NCBI GenBank assembly: GCA_051881695.1 | Contig: JBJEQJ010000008.1 | Span: 1-64,000, forward strand | Length of the DNA stretch: 64,000 nucleotides | From: CAYJFG01 sp051881695 | Lineage (GTDB): Bacteria > Bacillota > Clostridia > Oscillospirales > Acutalibacteraceae | Reading direction: 5' to 3' | In this document: piece by piece, positions 17,593-26,164 of the stretch | How positions within the stretch are numbered: position 1 is the stretch's first letter | Layout: every line of letters starts with the position of its first letter | Translations under genes and position numbers: made by a program | Notes under the pieces: model-generated | Databases searched by the model: none | What the model was told of the DNA's origin: nothing | What the model saw: the letters and a program-made list of their open reading frames with translations, nothing else

Positions 17593-18093
17593 ATATTTTC
17601 CTTAAATTTTATTTTATAGCTTTATTTTAATATATTATTTGTTTTCCTGTCAATTTTTTCAATTTTTTAATGTAAACTTAAAAAATCTTGATTTTTGTAA
17701 AAATATATAAAGGCTGTTTTAAAAGCAGAATAAACGGCCTTTAAACAGCTTTTTGCGAAACGCTGCGGTTAAAATCGTACACCTGTGTGCGAACATTCCG
17801 AGGCAGTATACCGGTCCGGCTGCTGAATTAACGAAAGAACACGCAGCTTTCGCTGCGTGTTCTTTAAGGAGCGTATTAAAATGAAAAAAGTTAAAATGAA
17901 TGAGGAGTAGATACATTCGTTATTACATAATTATATTAACATATGGTTTTTACAAATTCAACCGTAAAAGTAAACAAATTTTAAATGAATAGTTTGTATG
18001 TTTTTACGTTTTTACATATACAGGAACCTATGTTTGTCAAAAAAGCTTTATGCTTTTATTTTGATATATTAGTTTTGGCTTAAAAGCTTCTCT
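17593..18093. other. 501-bp intergenic region
   Basis: Very AT-rich at both ends. It contains a perfect hairpin (17834-17865) and a weaker GCTGTTT/AAACAGC stem around 17714-17749. It also contains a nine-codon + strand mini-ORF (17881-17910) with an AAGGAG eight bases upstream. No longer gene has a credible start. Confidence 0.5.
17834..17865 (-). terminator. Perfect 14-bp hairpin, probable terminator of the dnaG-rpoD operon
   Basis: AAAGAACACGCAGC pairs exactly with its reverse complement across a 4-base loop, followed by a T-rich stretch on the - strand. It is 230 bp past the last gene of the operon. Confidence 0.55.
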
Positions 18094-18486
18094 TTATCTG
18101 CCGCACTCTTTTTCCTTTTTCTTTCGGTTAAGGTATTCGTTAATACGATCCTCATCATACAAAATTAAGTCCTTATAACCGGCAAGCGCTTCGTTATGAT
18201 GGCGTATTTCGTGCACAAGAACACGTCTTAACTGTTCGTAATAATATTCTCTTGACGTTATATGCCCGTAAACCTTTGCAAAGGAGCCGTAATATATTCT
18301 TATGTATTTCCCGATTGACGAGGTACAGTATTCACCAAGTATGTAAAGGTCGTCATCTACTGCCTTAGGGTGCATTTTTGCCTGCGGAAGAAGTATTATT
18401 CCCCCCGAAAGCTCCCTGTATAAATCAAGGGGAATAGTATCTGCAATTTCGTTTAGCATCTCGTTTGTTTCGTCAATGGTAAACAT
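18094..18486 (-). CDS. Zincin-like metallopeptidase family protein
   Basis: 130 residues, close to the usual length of the PF06262-type minimal zincin family. Its core motif is LVHEIRHHNE, an HExxH zinc site (~92-96), with a helical N-terminus (ETNEMLNEIADTIP). The family is widespread in Firmicutes and its substrate is unknown. It follows rpoD by 23 bp and is probably the last gene of the dgt-dnaG-rpoD transcription unit. Confidence 0.75.
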   Translation of the reverse strand: MFTIDETNEMLNEIADTIPLDLYRELSGGIILLPQAKMHPKAVDDDLYILGEYCTSSIGKYIRIYYGSFAKVYGHITSREYYYEQLRRVLVHEIRHHNEALAGYKDLILYDEDRINEYLNRKKKEKECGR

Positions 18487-18509
18487 TTAAAGCACCGCCC
18501 TTATAGGTA

Positions 18510-19610
18510 TCAATCCAGAAAATCTTTGAGCTTTTTGCTTCTGCTCGGATGTCTTAATTTTCTTAACGCCTTAGCTTCTATCTGTCTTATGCGTTCTCTT
18601 GTTACATTGAACTCCTTACCAACCTCTTCTAACGTGCGCGAACGTCCGTCCTCCAGACCAAAGCGCAGTCTCAGCACCTTTTCTTCTCGTTCCGTAAGGG
18701 TGTCAAGCACATTTGAAAGCTGCTCCTTGAGCATAATATGAGAAGCTGCGTCTGCCGGAGCCGGTGCGTCATCGTCCGGAATAAAGTCGCCCAGGTGGCT
18801 GTCCTCCTCCTCGCCTATAGGAGTTTCAAGCGACACGGGTTCCTGTGCAACACGCATTATTTCTCTTACCTTTTCAACCGGCATTTCAAGCTCCTCTGCA
18901 ATTTCGTCTGCTGTCGGCTCGTGTCCGTTAGTATGCAGAAGCTGACTTGAAACCTTTTTAACCTTATTTATAGTTTCAACCATATGAACGGGTATTCTGA
19001 TAGTTCTCGCCTGGTCTGCTATTGCTCTTGTAATAGCCTGTCTTATCCACCATGTTGCATAGGTTGAGAACTTAAAGCCCTTTGTATGGTCAAATTTTTC
19101 AACAGCCTTAATAAGACCGAGGTTGCCCTCCTGAATTAAGTCTAAAAACTGCATACCTCTGCCGAGGTAACGCTTTGCAATGCTTACCACAAGGCGCAGG
19201 TTAGCCTCAGACAAACGCTTTTTAGCGGAAACATCACCCTCAGAAATGCGTATTGCCAGCTCAATCTCCTCTTCCGGAGTAAGCAGCGGTACTCTGCCTA
19301 TTTCCTTTAAATATACCTTTACAGGATCGTCTATAGAAATATTATCGGATGAATCATCGGCTACGGAAACATCATTTACGCTGATTCCTATATCCTCAAG
19401 CGGTATTTCATCGAAATCCTCTACAATTTCAACGCCTGCCGTTTCGAGCGAATCATAAAACTTTTCAAGCTGCTCCGGCTCAAAGTCAATTTCGCCAATT
19501 GCGTCCAGAATTTCTTTTGTGCTAAGCTGTCCCTTAGCCTTTCCGATATCTGTAAGCTCTTTCATTACAGTTTTTTTGTCCTGCGGAGGATTAACTGTCA
19601 TAAGTACCAT
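18510..19610 (-). CDS. rpoD: Primary RNA polymerase sigma factor RpoD/SigA
   Basis: 366 residues. It has region 1.1, region 1.2 (DPVKVYLKEIGRVPLLTPEEE), regions 2.1-2.4 (LRLVVSIAKRY, FKFSTYATWWIRQAITRAI), region 3 and region 4 with the helix-turn-helix (VTRERIRQIEAKALRKLRHP). These are those of a group 1 sigma factor that recognises -35 TTGACA and -10 TATAAT. It lies 21 bp after dnaG, the conserved macromolecular synthesis order. ATG start with GAAAGGA upstream. Confidence 0.97.
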   Translation of the reverse strand: MVLMTVNPPQDKKTVMKELTDIGKAKGQLSTKEILDAIGEIDFEPEQLEKFYDSLETAGVEIVEDFDEIPLEDIGISVNDVSVADDSSDNISIDDPVKVYLKEIGRVPLLTPEEEIELAIRISEGDVSAKKRLSEANLRLVVSIAKRYLGRGMQFLDLIQEGNLGLIKAVEKFDHTKGFKFSTYATWWIRQAITRAIADQARTIRIPVHMVETINKVKKVSSQLLHTNGHEPTADEIAEELEMPVEKVREIMRVAQEPVSLETPIGEEEDSHLGDFIPDDDAPAPADAASHIMLKEQLSNVLDTLTEREEKVLRLRFGLEDGRSRTLEEVGKEFNVTRERIRQIEAKALRKLRHPSRSKKLKDFLD

Positions 19611-19631
19611 TTCCTTTCATTTTACAACAAT

Positions 19632-21398
19632 TTATTTTTTTAAATTCTTCAGCTTTTCCAAATATCCCGCTATATCCTCATCATCAAGATTTTCTGCATC
19701 TTTTATGCTTAATTTATCTTTCTCTGATAATATAACGTTTATGTATTCCTTTGCCGCCTGTCTGTTAGTGCTTTCTATGTTATATTTTGCCTTGAAGCCT
19801 GCTATTACAGATATTTCCTCCGGACGGAATTGCTCAGACAAATCAGACAGTCCGAAGCTTTGCCCTGAGAGTATTTTATCTGTAACCGCCGAATATACTC
19901 TTTTATTAAAATCGGTAACAAGGCTTTCGGGCGGCAGAAGCTCCCGTATTTTTTTTGCGCTTTCGGGATTTTTTAAAATAAAGGCGATAAGAGCCTCTTC
20001 GGCCTTTGCCGCACGCAAATTAGAGCGCTTGTCCGGGTTTATTCTGTCTGCTCCTGCAGAGGTTTCGGACTGGATTTTGCGGAATTCTTTTTTTCGTTTA
20101 TCTTTGCCGGATATTCTTACGTATTTATTTATCTGTGCTAAAACTGCATCCTTTTGCACACCGGTTTCATCGCTTATTTTTCCTGCGTAAATATCTCTTT
20201 CAATATTGTTTTCAAGCTCAGACAAAAGCTTTGCAGCCTGTGTAAGATATTGAACCTTCTCCTCTGTGCTTTCCATATTAAATTCCTTTTTAATTTTACC
20301 GAGTCTGTATTCAATATCGTTTCCGCTGCCGTTTAAAAGCTGCTTAAAGCGGGCATAGCCCTGCTCGCCGTTTGAGCGCAAAAACTCGTCAGGGTCCTTT
20401 GCGCCGGGAATTGTCAGAACCTTAATGAGCAAATCTGCTCCCCTTAAAATTCCTATTGCTCTTGAAGCCGCCTTCTGACCAGCCTCGTCGGCGTCGTAGC
20501 AGATTATGACCTCGTCTGCATAACGCTTCATAAGCATTGCCTGCTCCTGTGTAAGGGCTGTTCCGAGCGTTGCTACGGCATTTTCAAAGCCTGCCTGGTT
20601 AAGGGCGATTACATCCATATAACCCTCGGCAAGTATGAGCCGTCTGCCCTGCACGTTTTTTGCAAAATTTAAAGCAAAAAGGTTTGTACTTTTTTTAAAC
20701 ACCAAAGTATCTGAGGTGTTTAAATATTTAGGCTTACCGTCACCCATCAGCCTGCCGCCAAACGCAATAACATTGCCCCGCAAATCGATAATAGGGAACA
20801 TTACCCTGTCAAAAAATCTGTCCTTTGCTTTCCCGTAGCTTGATTTTACGGCAAGATTTGCCTGAATAATCTCATTTTCTTTATATCCCAAGGATTTCAA
20901 ATGCTCTGTAAGTGAATGTCCGTCAGGGGGACTGTACCCAAGCCCGAAGCGGCGTATGGTGTTTTCCGTAAGTGCTCTGCCCCTTAAATATTCAAGAGCA
21001 GGCTTACCCTGATGTGTATAAAGCTGTCGGTAATAATAGCGGCCTGCCTCTCTGTTCATTTCATAAATTCTTTTTCTGAGGTCGGAAAGCCCTGCATCAG
21101 CGGAGTTTTCCGGCATTTCCATACCGCAGCGCTGTGCAAGAAAACGCACAGCCTCTATATAATCAAGATTTTCTATCTTCATTATAAAGGAAATAACATC
21201 TCCGCCTGCTCCGCAGCCGAAGCAGTAAAAATAGCCGTCCTCAGGCACTACGTTAAACGACGGAGTCTTTTCCCCGTGAAAAGGGCAAAGACCAAACAGC
21301 TTGCTGCCGGTACGGCGAAGATTTACATAATCCGCAACAACGTCCTCAATGCTGTTGCGAAGCCTTAATTCCTGCAAAAAATCATATGGCAGCGCCAT
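19632..21398 (-). CDS. dnaG: DNA primase DnaG
   Basis: 588 residues, normal length. It has an N-terminal CHCC zinc finger (C38, H41, C59, C62), an RNA polymerase domain, and a TOPRIM fold with E258-G259-Y260-M-D and the DAD metal site (302-304). A divergent C-terminal DnaB-binding domain follows. It makes RNA primers for replication. It is between dgt (upstream) and rpoD (downstream), all on the - strand. Confidence 0.97.
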   Translation of the reverse strand: MALPYDFLQELRLRNSIEDVVADYVNLRRTGSKLFGLCPFHGEKTPSFNVVPEDGYFYCFGCGAGGDVISFIMKIENLDYIEAVRFLAQRCGMEMPENSADAGLSDLRKRIYEMNREAGRYYYRQLYTHQGKPALEYLRGRALTENTIRRFGLGYSPPDGHSLTEHLKSLGYKENEIIQANLAVKSSYGKAKDRFFDRVMFPIIDLRGNVIAFGGRLMGDGKPKYLNTSDTLVFKKSTNLFALNFAKNVQGRRLILAEGYMDVIALNQAGFENAVATLGTALTQEQAMLMKRYADEVIICYDADEAGQKAASRAIGILRGADLLIKVLTIPGAKDPDEFLRSNGEQGYARFKQLLNGSGNDIEYRLGKIKKEFNMESTEEKVQYLTQAAKLLSELENNIERDIYAGKISDETGVQKDAVLAQINKYVRISGKDKRKKEFRKIQSETSAGADRINPDKRSNLRAAKAEEALIAFILKNPESAKKIRELLPPESLVTDFNKRVYSAVTDKILSGQSFGLSDLSEQFRPEEISVIAGFKAKYNIESTNRQAAKEYINVILSEKDKLSIKDAENLDDEDIAGYLEKLKNLKK

Positions 21399-21441
21399 TT
21401 TTGCTCCCCTTTCTTTATATTCTTCTTTGTAGTATTAACAA

Positions 21442-22428
21442 CTATTTTCCCCAATTCTTCGGGATAAACAATTCCTCGTAAAGTAAAATTGCATACTGGT
21501 CGCTCATACTTGCTATATAGTCGCAGACAGCTCTGTCTGCTCCCTCTTTTTCTGCAATTTCTCTTAAGTGTGCGTCAAGCTTATCGGTATTATTTAAAAA
21601 GTAATAATACAGCTTTGACACCAAGTCGGGCACCTTTTTTTCTTCTTCCTTTGCATAGGGACTTCTGTAAACGCTTTCAAACATAAATTCATGCAGTCTG
21701 TCAAAGGCATTTTTTGTTTTTTCGTCCATTTTAAGCTGATTGCCCGTACTGTTTTCTGCCAAAGACAGCACAAGGTTATTTATCCTCTTGCTTGTGCCTG
21801 TACCCAAAGCCCTGGTCAGCTCAGCGGGAATTTTGTCCTCTGTTATTACTCCTGCCCGCACCGCATCGTCAATATCGTGGTTTATGTACGCTATTCTGTC
21901 TGCAATTCTCACTACCTGTCCTTCAAGCGTTTTTGCCTGTTCCCCCCTTGTATGGCATCTTATACCGTCCTTTACTTCATAGGTGAGGTTAAGCTTTTCT
22001 ATCACCTCGGTAACTCTTACGCTTTGCTCATAATGCCTGAAGCCGCAGGGCGACAGCTCGTCAAGCGCTCTTTCGCCTGCATGGCCAAACGGTGTATGAC
22101 CAAGGTCGTGTCCCAAGGCAATAGCCTCTGTTAAGTCCTCGTTTAGCCTTAGCGCTCTTGCAATAGTTCTGGCAATTTGAGAAACCTCCAGTGTATGGGT
22201 GAGTCTTGTTCTGTAATGGTCTCCCTCCGGCGACAAAAAAACCTGTGTTTTATGCTTTAATCGTCTGAATGCCTTGCTGTGAATAATTCTGTCACGGTCA
22301 CGCTGAAAACACGTTCTTATAGGACATTCCTCAATTTCTTTATCTCTGCCCCTGCTTTGCACTGACAGACAGGCAAATTCAGAGAGCCTTTCCTGCTCCC
22401 ACTGCTGTGTACGTTCCCTGATAAGCAC
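21442..22428 (-). CDS. dgt: dGTP triphosphohydrolase-like HD protein
   Basis: 328 residues from a GTG start at 22428 with AGGAGGTG six bases upstream; a longer frame to 22494 lacks this signal. Features are the N-terminal SRGR and IRTCFQRDRDRI segment, SKAFRRLKHKTQVF, and the HD metal site (THTLEVSQIA ... GHDLGHTPFGHAGE). The family hydrolyses dNTPs to the nucleoside and triphosphate. It is the first gene of the unit leading into dnaG, an arrangement common in Clostridia. Confidence 0.92.
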   Translation of the reverse strand: MLIRERTQQWEQERLSEFACLSVQSRGRDKEIEECPIRTCFQRDRDRIIHSKAFRRLKHKTQVFLSPEGDHYRTRLTHTLEVSQIARTIARALRLNEDLTEAIALGHDLGHTPFGHAGERALDELSPCGFRHYEQSVRVTEVIEKLNLTYEVKDGIRCHTRGEQAKTLEGQVVRIADRIAYINHDIDDAVRAGVITEDKIPAELTRALGTGTSKRINNLVLSLAENSTGNQLKMDEKTKNAFDRLHEFMFESVYRSPYAKEEEKKVPDLVSKLYYYFLNNTDKLDAHLREIAEKEGADRAVCDYIASMSDQYAILLYEELFIPKNWGK

Positions 22429-22575
22429 AAGATACACCTCCTGCTTTTCATTGTCGAAAAAAGCCTTCAATATATTATACGACAAAAGGCGCAAAATCCC
22501 TTTATTTTTTATTATAATAATTTCTAATTAATCAAATATTAGTATTAAAAGTATTTTTTGTTCAAACGCAATGTT

Positions 22576-23202
22576 TTATTTTGCCGGAAAATACCTTTTT
22601 GACAATGCTTTTGCCTGTATTTCTCCGCAGGTTGCCTCTGCAAGCTGTTTATTAAGAAAGCCCAGCTGCTCGGGAGCTATATGAAAGCGGATATACACGC
22701 TGTCAGTAAATTCCGTATGCTCAATTTCTCCGTCCAATTCCGGAACAAGCGACGATACCTTGCCATACTGATTGTAGCTGCAGGTAAGCTCGCAGATTTC
22801 GCACAGGCGCATTGTAATAATCTTTGCGGCTTCTACTGCAATACCTGCACCGTGAGAATACGCCCTTACAAGTCCTCCGCCGCCCAATAGTATTCCGCCG
22901 AAATAACGGGTAACTACAACAACAAGGTCTGTAAGCTCGTTTTTCTTCAGCACGTCAAGCGTTGGTATGCCGGCAGTACCCTGCGGCTCTCCGTCGTCGC
23001 TGTAGCGCATAACGCCCTCGTCCTTTATTATATATGCATACACATTATGGGTTGCATCCCAATGTATGCTCTTTTTTTCATTTATAAAATCCAAAGCCTC
23101 CTGCGAGGTTTTAACAGGCTTGCAGTACCCGATAAAGCGTGAGCGCTTTTCCGTAAACTCGCTTTGCGCCTGTTCTTTTACTGTTTTGTATTCATTTACC
23201 AT
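22576..23202 (-). CDS. YigZ/IMPACT family protein
   Basis: 208 residues if translation starts at the ATG at 23202; the frame extends 14 codons further without a better start. It begins EYKTVKEQAQSEFTEKRSRFIGY and contains the UPF0029 core (HNVYAY, RYSDDGEPQGTAGIPTLDVL, TRYFGGILLGGGGLVRAYSH). A C-terminal DUF1949-like ferredoxin fold follows. The family is related to eukaryotic IMPACT and is thought to act on translation; its function in bacteria is unsettled. Confidence 0.88.
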   Translation of the reverse strand: MVNEYKTVKEQAQSEFTEKRSRFIGYCKPVKTSQEALDFINEKKSIHWDATHNVYAYIIKDEGVMRYSDDGEPQGTAGIPTLDVLKKNELTDLVVVVTRYFGGILLGGGGLVRAYSHGAGIAVEAAKIITMRLCEICELTCSYNQYGKVSSLVPELDGEIEHTEFTDSVYIRFHIAPEQLGFLNKQLAEATCGEIQAKALSKRYFPAK

Positions 23203-23234
23203 AGCAATACACTTTTCCTTAATCGGTAAAAAAC

Positions 23235-23262
23235 AGGGCGACACATAAAAACGTGCCGCCCC
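23235..23262 (-). terminator. Terminator of rpmE
   Basis: Arms 23235-23244 and 23253-23262 pair with two mismatches in ten. On the - strand the stem is followed by TGTTTTTT. It lies 11 bp past the rpmE stop. Confidence 0.7.
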
Positions 23263-23273
23263 GAAAAAATTTC

Positions 23274-23480
23274 TTATTTATTTTGCATACCGTAACGCTT
23301 TTTAAATCTGTCAACACGTCCGCCGGTATCAACGAGCTTTTGCTTGCCTGTGAAGAACGGATGGCACTTGGAACAGATTTCAACGCGGATATCCTTCTTT
23401 GTTGAGCCTGTTTCTATAACATTACCGCAAGCGCAGGTAATAGTTGTCTGCTCATAATTAGGATGCATATTTTCCTGCAT
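23274..23480 (-). CDS. rpmE: 50S ribosomal protein L31
   Basis: 68 residues. It is the zinc-binding form, with CACG (~16-19) and CSKCHPFFTGKQKLVDTGGRVDRF near the C-terminus giving a CxC...CxxC site. L31 bridges the ribosomal subunits. Monocistronic, with its own terminator. SD GAAAAGAGGTG-like purines precede the ATG. Confidence 0.96.
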   Translation of the reverse strand: MQENMHPNYEQTTITCACGNVIETGSTKKDIRVEICSKCHPFFTGKQKLVDTGGRVDRFKKRYGMQNK

Positions 23481-23674
23481 TTCTTTTCACCTCTTTCGCT
23501 GAAACCGTAGTAACATATGAATTTTACCACAACACAAAACAAAATGCAAGATATTTTTTAAAAAACATTTTCCAAACGGTCTGCGGCAGAAAATATTAAC
23601 ATTATTTTTATTGTTTTTATGCTTTGGCAATGCTATACTATATCAGTATAAATATTATTTATCAAGGTGGTTAT

Positions 23675-24745
23675 ATGGACAACTATCAAAGTGATAACAT
23701 AAATGCACAGTACGGCACGCAACACAACGGCTGTTATCGGCAGTGCGGTGCACCCTCTCCGCAAAGCATACATCAGCTTGCAAAAAAAGCAGAGAAAAAA
23801 AGCTTAAGGCACGAATTTAACATTTCCGGCGGCGGCCTGCTTTTAATGTCGGGTCTGTTTTTAGCTTTATCCTTTGCCCTTTCTTCCTTTGAACTGATGA
23901 TTTTTTTAAACAGCATAAAGGACTTTCAAAATACTCTTTCATATGCGATTAACGCAATAGTTTCGATTGTTGCTATGTTTGCAGGCGGATTTTTTATTTT
24001 ATCCTTAAATAAAAAACGCTGCGACGATGTAATAAGCTTTAAGCCAACCGTAAGCGCCGGCACTGTTATAGCTCTTATTCCCATAGCATATATATTTTTT
24101 GAGCTTTCAAACCATCTGAGCAATTATATGCTTTTGTTTTTGCAAAATATAGGTCTTGGATTTGATTTCAGTAAAATATGGACTGATACCTACAGCGGAA
24201 ACCCTATAGATAATATGTTTTATGTTCTGTTTATATCTGCTGTGCCGGCTGTTTCGGAGGAATTTATATTTCGAGGCGTAATGCTGGGAACACTCAGAAA
24301 ACACGGCGACGGCTTTGCTGTTTTAGTAAGCGCTCTCACCTTTGGTATTATGCACGGCAACATTGTTCAAATTCCGTTTGCCTTTGTGGGCGGTCTTGCG
24401 CTGGGCTTTATAACAGTTTACACAAATTCAATGCTTCCGGCTATGCTTGTTCACTTTATTAATAACGCTTTTTCATGTGTAAGCGATATTGTAAATAACG
24501 AATTCGGAGAATACGCCGCAAATATATTCCGGTACGGCTTAATTATGGTTTTCTTCATATTAGCTGTTATTGCTTTTATATATTTATCGAAAAAAGACAA
24601 AAATGTTTTTGTTTTAAGGAAAGCGCCGGCAAGCCTATTAAGCTTTAAAGAAAAAATTAAATGTTACTTTTTCTCCCCTACAGTTATAATCTTCTGCGTA
24701 TATATGGCGCTTGAGGCAGCTTTGACGTGCATAATGATGCTTTAG
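23675..24745 (+). CDS. CPBP family intramembrane metalloprotease
   Basis: 356 residues from the ATG at 23675, chosen because AAGGTGG lies six bases upstream. A hydrophilic N-terminus is followed by eight or so membrane segments. The CPBP (CAAX/Abi) motifs are present: EEFIFRG (motif 1, EExxxR), FGIMHGN (motif 2) and the motif 3 histidine in LVHFINNAF. Members cleave prenylated or other membrane substrates, or act in bacteriocin immunity; the substrate here is unknown. It is divergent from rpmE and followed by tadA on the same strand. Confidence 0.88.
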   Translation: MDNYQSDNINAQYGTQHNGCYRQCGAPSPQSIHQLAKKAEKKSLRHEFNISGGGLLLMSGLFLALSFALSSFELMIFLNSIKDFQNTLSYAINAIVSIVAMFAGGFFILSLNKKRCDDVISFKPTVSAGTVIALIPIAYIFFELSNHLSNYMLLFLQNIGLGFDFSKIWTDTYSGNPIDNMFYVLFISAVPAVSEEFIFRGVMLGTLRKHGDGFAVLVSALTFGIMHGNIVQIPFAFVGGLALGFITVYTNSMLPAMLVHFINNAFSCVSDIVNNEFGEYAANIFRYGLIMVFFILAVIAFIYLSKKDKNVFVLRKAPASLLSFKEKIKCYFFSPTVIIFCVYMALEAALTCIMML

Positions 24746-24793
24746 CCGAGGCACGCAGAGCCTTTCTGATTCTCACCGAAAGGAGCAGCAGGT

Positions 24794-25276
24794 ATGGAAT
24801 ATGAAAAAGCTTTTATGCAGCAGGCACTTTTGCTTGCAAGGCAGGCTTACGATGACGGCGAGGTGCCTGTGGGCTGCGTTATTGTTAAGGATAATGAGAT
24901 AATTGCTGTCGGCAGAAACAGACGTGAAAAAGGGAAAAACGCCCTTTACCACGCAGAAATTGAGGCGATAAATTCCGCCTGTAAGGCTCTTGGCGGCTGG
25001 CGGCTGTGGCAGTGCGATATGTATGTAACACTGGAGCCGTGCCCTATGTGCACAGGGGCAATAATCAACGCAAGAATTAAGAAGCTTGTATACGGCGCCA
25101 AGGACAGCAAGGCAGGCTCATGCGAAAGCGTAATAAATCTGTTTGACCTGCCGTATAACCACAAGCCGAGGGTTATAAGCGGAGCTATGGAGAAAGAATG
25201 TGCAGAGATTTTGAGCGACTTTTTTAAAAATTTAAGAGATAAGCGAAAAGCAAAAAACGGGGACGTGCTTGAATAA
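24794..25276 (+). CDS. tadA: tRNA adenosine(34) deaminase TadA
   Basis: 160 residues with AAAGGAG before the ATG. The zinc deaminase site is H53-A-E55 and P-C83-P-M-C86. The N-terminal FMQQALLLARQAYDDGEVPVG and the VYGAKDSKAGSC segment are typical of TadA. It converts A34 to inosine in tRNA-Arg(ACG), allowing decoding of CGN codons. Its stop lies inside a bidirectional terminator shared with sigK. Confidence 0.95.
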   Translation: MEYEKAFMQQALLLARQAYDDGEVPVGCVIVKDNEIIAVGRNRREKGKNALYHAEIEAINSACKALGGWRLWQCDMYVTLEPCPMCTGAIINARIKKLVYGAKDSKAGSCESVINLFDLPYNHKPRVISGAMEKECAEILSDFFKNLRDKRKAKNGDVLE

Positions 25277-25290
25277 TGCGTTCCCGTTTT
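25254..25290. terminator. Bidirectional terminator between tadA and sigK
   Basis: Arms 25254-25265 and 25279-25290 pair over 12 bp with one wobble, with A/T runs on each side. The tadA stop codon lies in the loop. Confidence 0.75.
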
Positions 25291-25295
25291 ATTTT

Positions 25296-25988
25296 TCAGT
25301 CTCCTCTGTCAAATCTTTTTTTCAGCTGCGAAAGCGCTTTCTTTTCTATGCGCGAAACGTATGACCTTGAGATATTAAGCCGCTTTGCTACCTCACGCTG
25401 AGTAAGCGGATTACAGCCGTTTAATCCGTAGCGCAAAATTATAACTGTCTGCTCCCTTTGCGACAGCACCTCGGTTACATATTTTTTCAGCTTTTCACTG
25501 TTTATTTGTACATCGAGATTATCTATTATATTATCTTCAACCGACATTACATCCATAAGCGTAAGAGGGTTTCCGTCTTTGTCGGAATCTATTGCTTCAT
25601 TCAGGGATATATCCTGCGACAGCTTCTTTGAAGCTCTGAAATGCATAAGTACCTCATTTTCTATACAGCGTGAGGCATAGCTTGAAAGCTTTATATTTTT
25701 ATCAATATCAAACGTATTTATCGCTTTGATGAGCCCTATTGTACCAATAGATACAAGGTCCTCCTGGTCGTTAATGTTAGAGTAATATTTTTTTATTATA
25801 TGGGCGACAAGCCTTAAATTATGCTCAATGAGCTTATTCTTTGCATTTTTATCTCCTTTTTTCGCAAGAACAAGGTACTCACGCTCCTCCTTGGCAGAAA
25901 GCGGACGCGGAAACGTGCCGCCTGACGTAACGTGCAGAATGAAAAAAAGGAAAAAATCTCCTATACTGTTCATAAGCTCAAAAAGCAT
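25296..25988 (-). CDS. sigK: Sporulation sigma factor SigK (uninterrupted)
   Basis: 230 residues. A hydrophobic pro-sequence (~1-20, with FFLFFILHV) precedes FPRPLSAKEEREYL and the sigma-70 regions (EHNLRLVAHIIKKYY, LSSYASRCIENEVLM, LTQREVAKRLNISRSYVSRIEKKAL). It is the mother-cell late sigma factor, made as a membrane-held precursor and cleaved by SpoIVFB. A candidate SpoIVFB is at 46998-47630. The gene is continuous, with no skin-type insertion. SD AAGGAG precedes the ATG. Confidence 0.93.
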   Translation of the reverse strand: MLFELMNSIGDFFLFFILHVTSGGTFPRPLSAKEEREYLVLAKKGDKNAKNKLIEHNLRLVAHIIKKYYSNINDQEDLVSIGTIGLIKAINTFDIDKNIKLSSYASRCIENEVLMHFRASKKLSQDISLNEAIDSDKDGNPLTLMDVMSVEDNIIDNLDVQINSEKLKKYVTEVLSQREQTVIILRYGLNGCNPLTQREVAKRLNISRSYVSRIEKKALSQLKKRFDRGD

Positions 25989-26088
25989 ATGTATAATCGC
26001 TCCTTTGCGTGATTTTGCACCTTAAAAATCCCGTAATTTATTCTATGAGAATAAATTACGATTTTTGCAAGTCCAAACACATCAAAGA

Positions 26089-26132
26089 AAAATGCCTCAT
26101 ACGGCGTATCGCTGCGCCATACGGGGCATTTT
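26089..26132 (-). terminator. Terminator after prfC
   Basis: A long stem with arms AAAATGCC and GGCATTTT (18 bp with a few mismatches) lies 33 bp past the prfC stop and upstream of sigK. An A/T-rich tail follows on the - strand. Confidence 0.6.
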
Positions 26133-26164
26133 GAATATTCTTCCCGAATTATTAAATTTTACGG

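Noticed and set aside
17719..17916. 65-codon - strand ORF in the long intergenic region
   Set aside because: It runs through the hairpin at 17834-17865 and has low-complexity Leu/Phe/Ala composition with no SD.
25296..25988. skin-type insertion in sigK
   Set aside because: The reading frame is complete from pro-sequence to helix-turn-helix.
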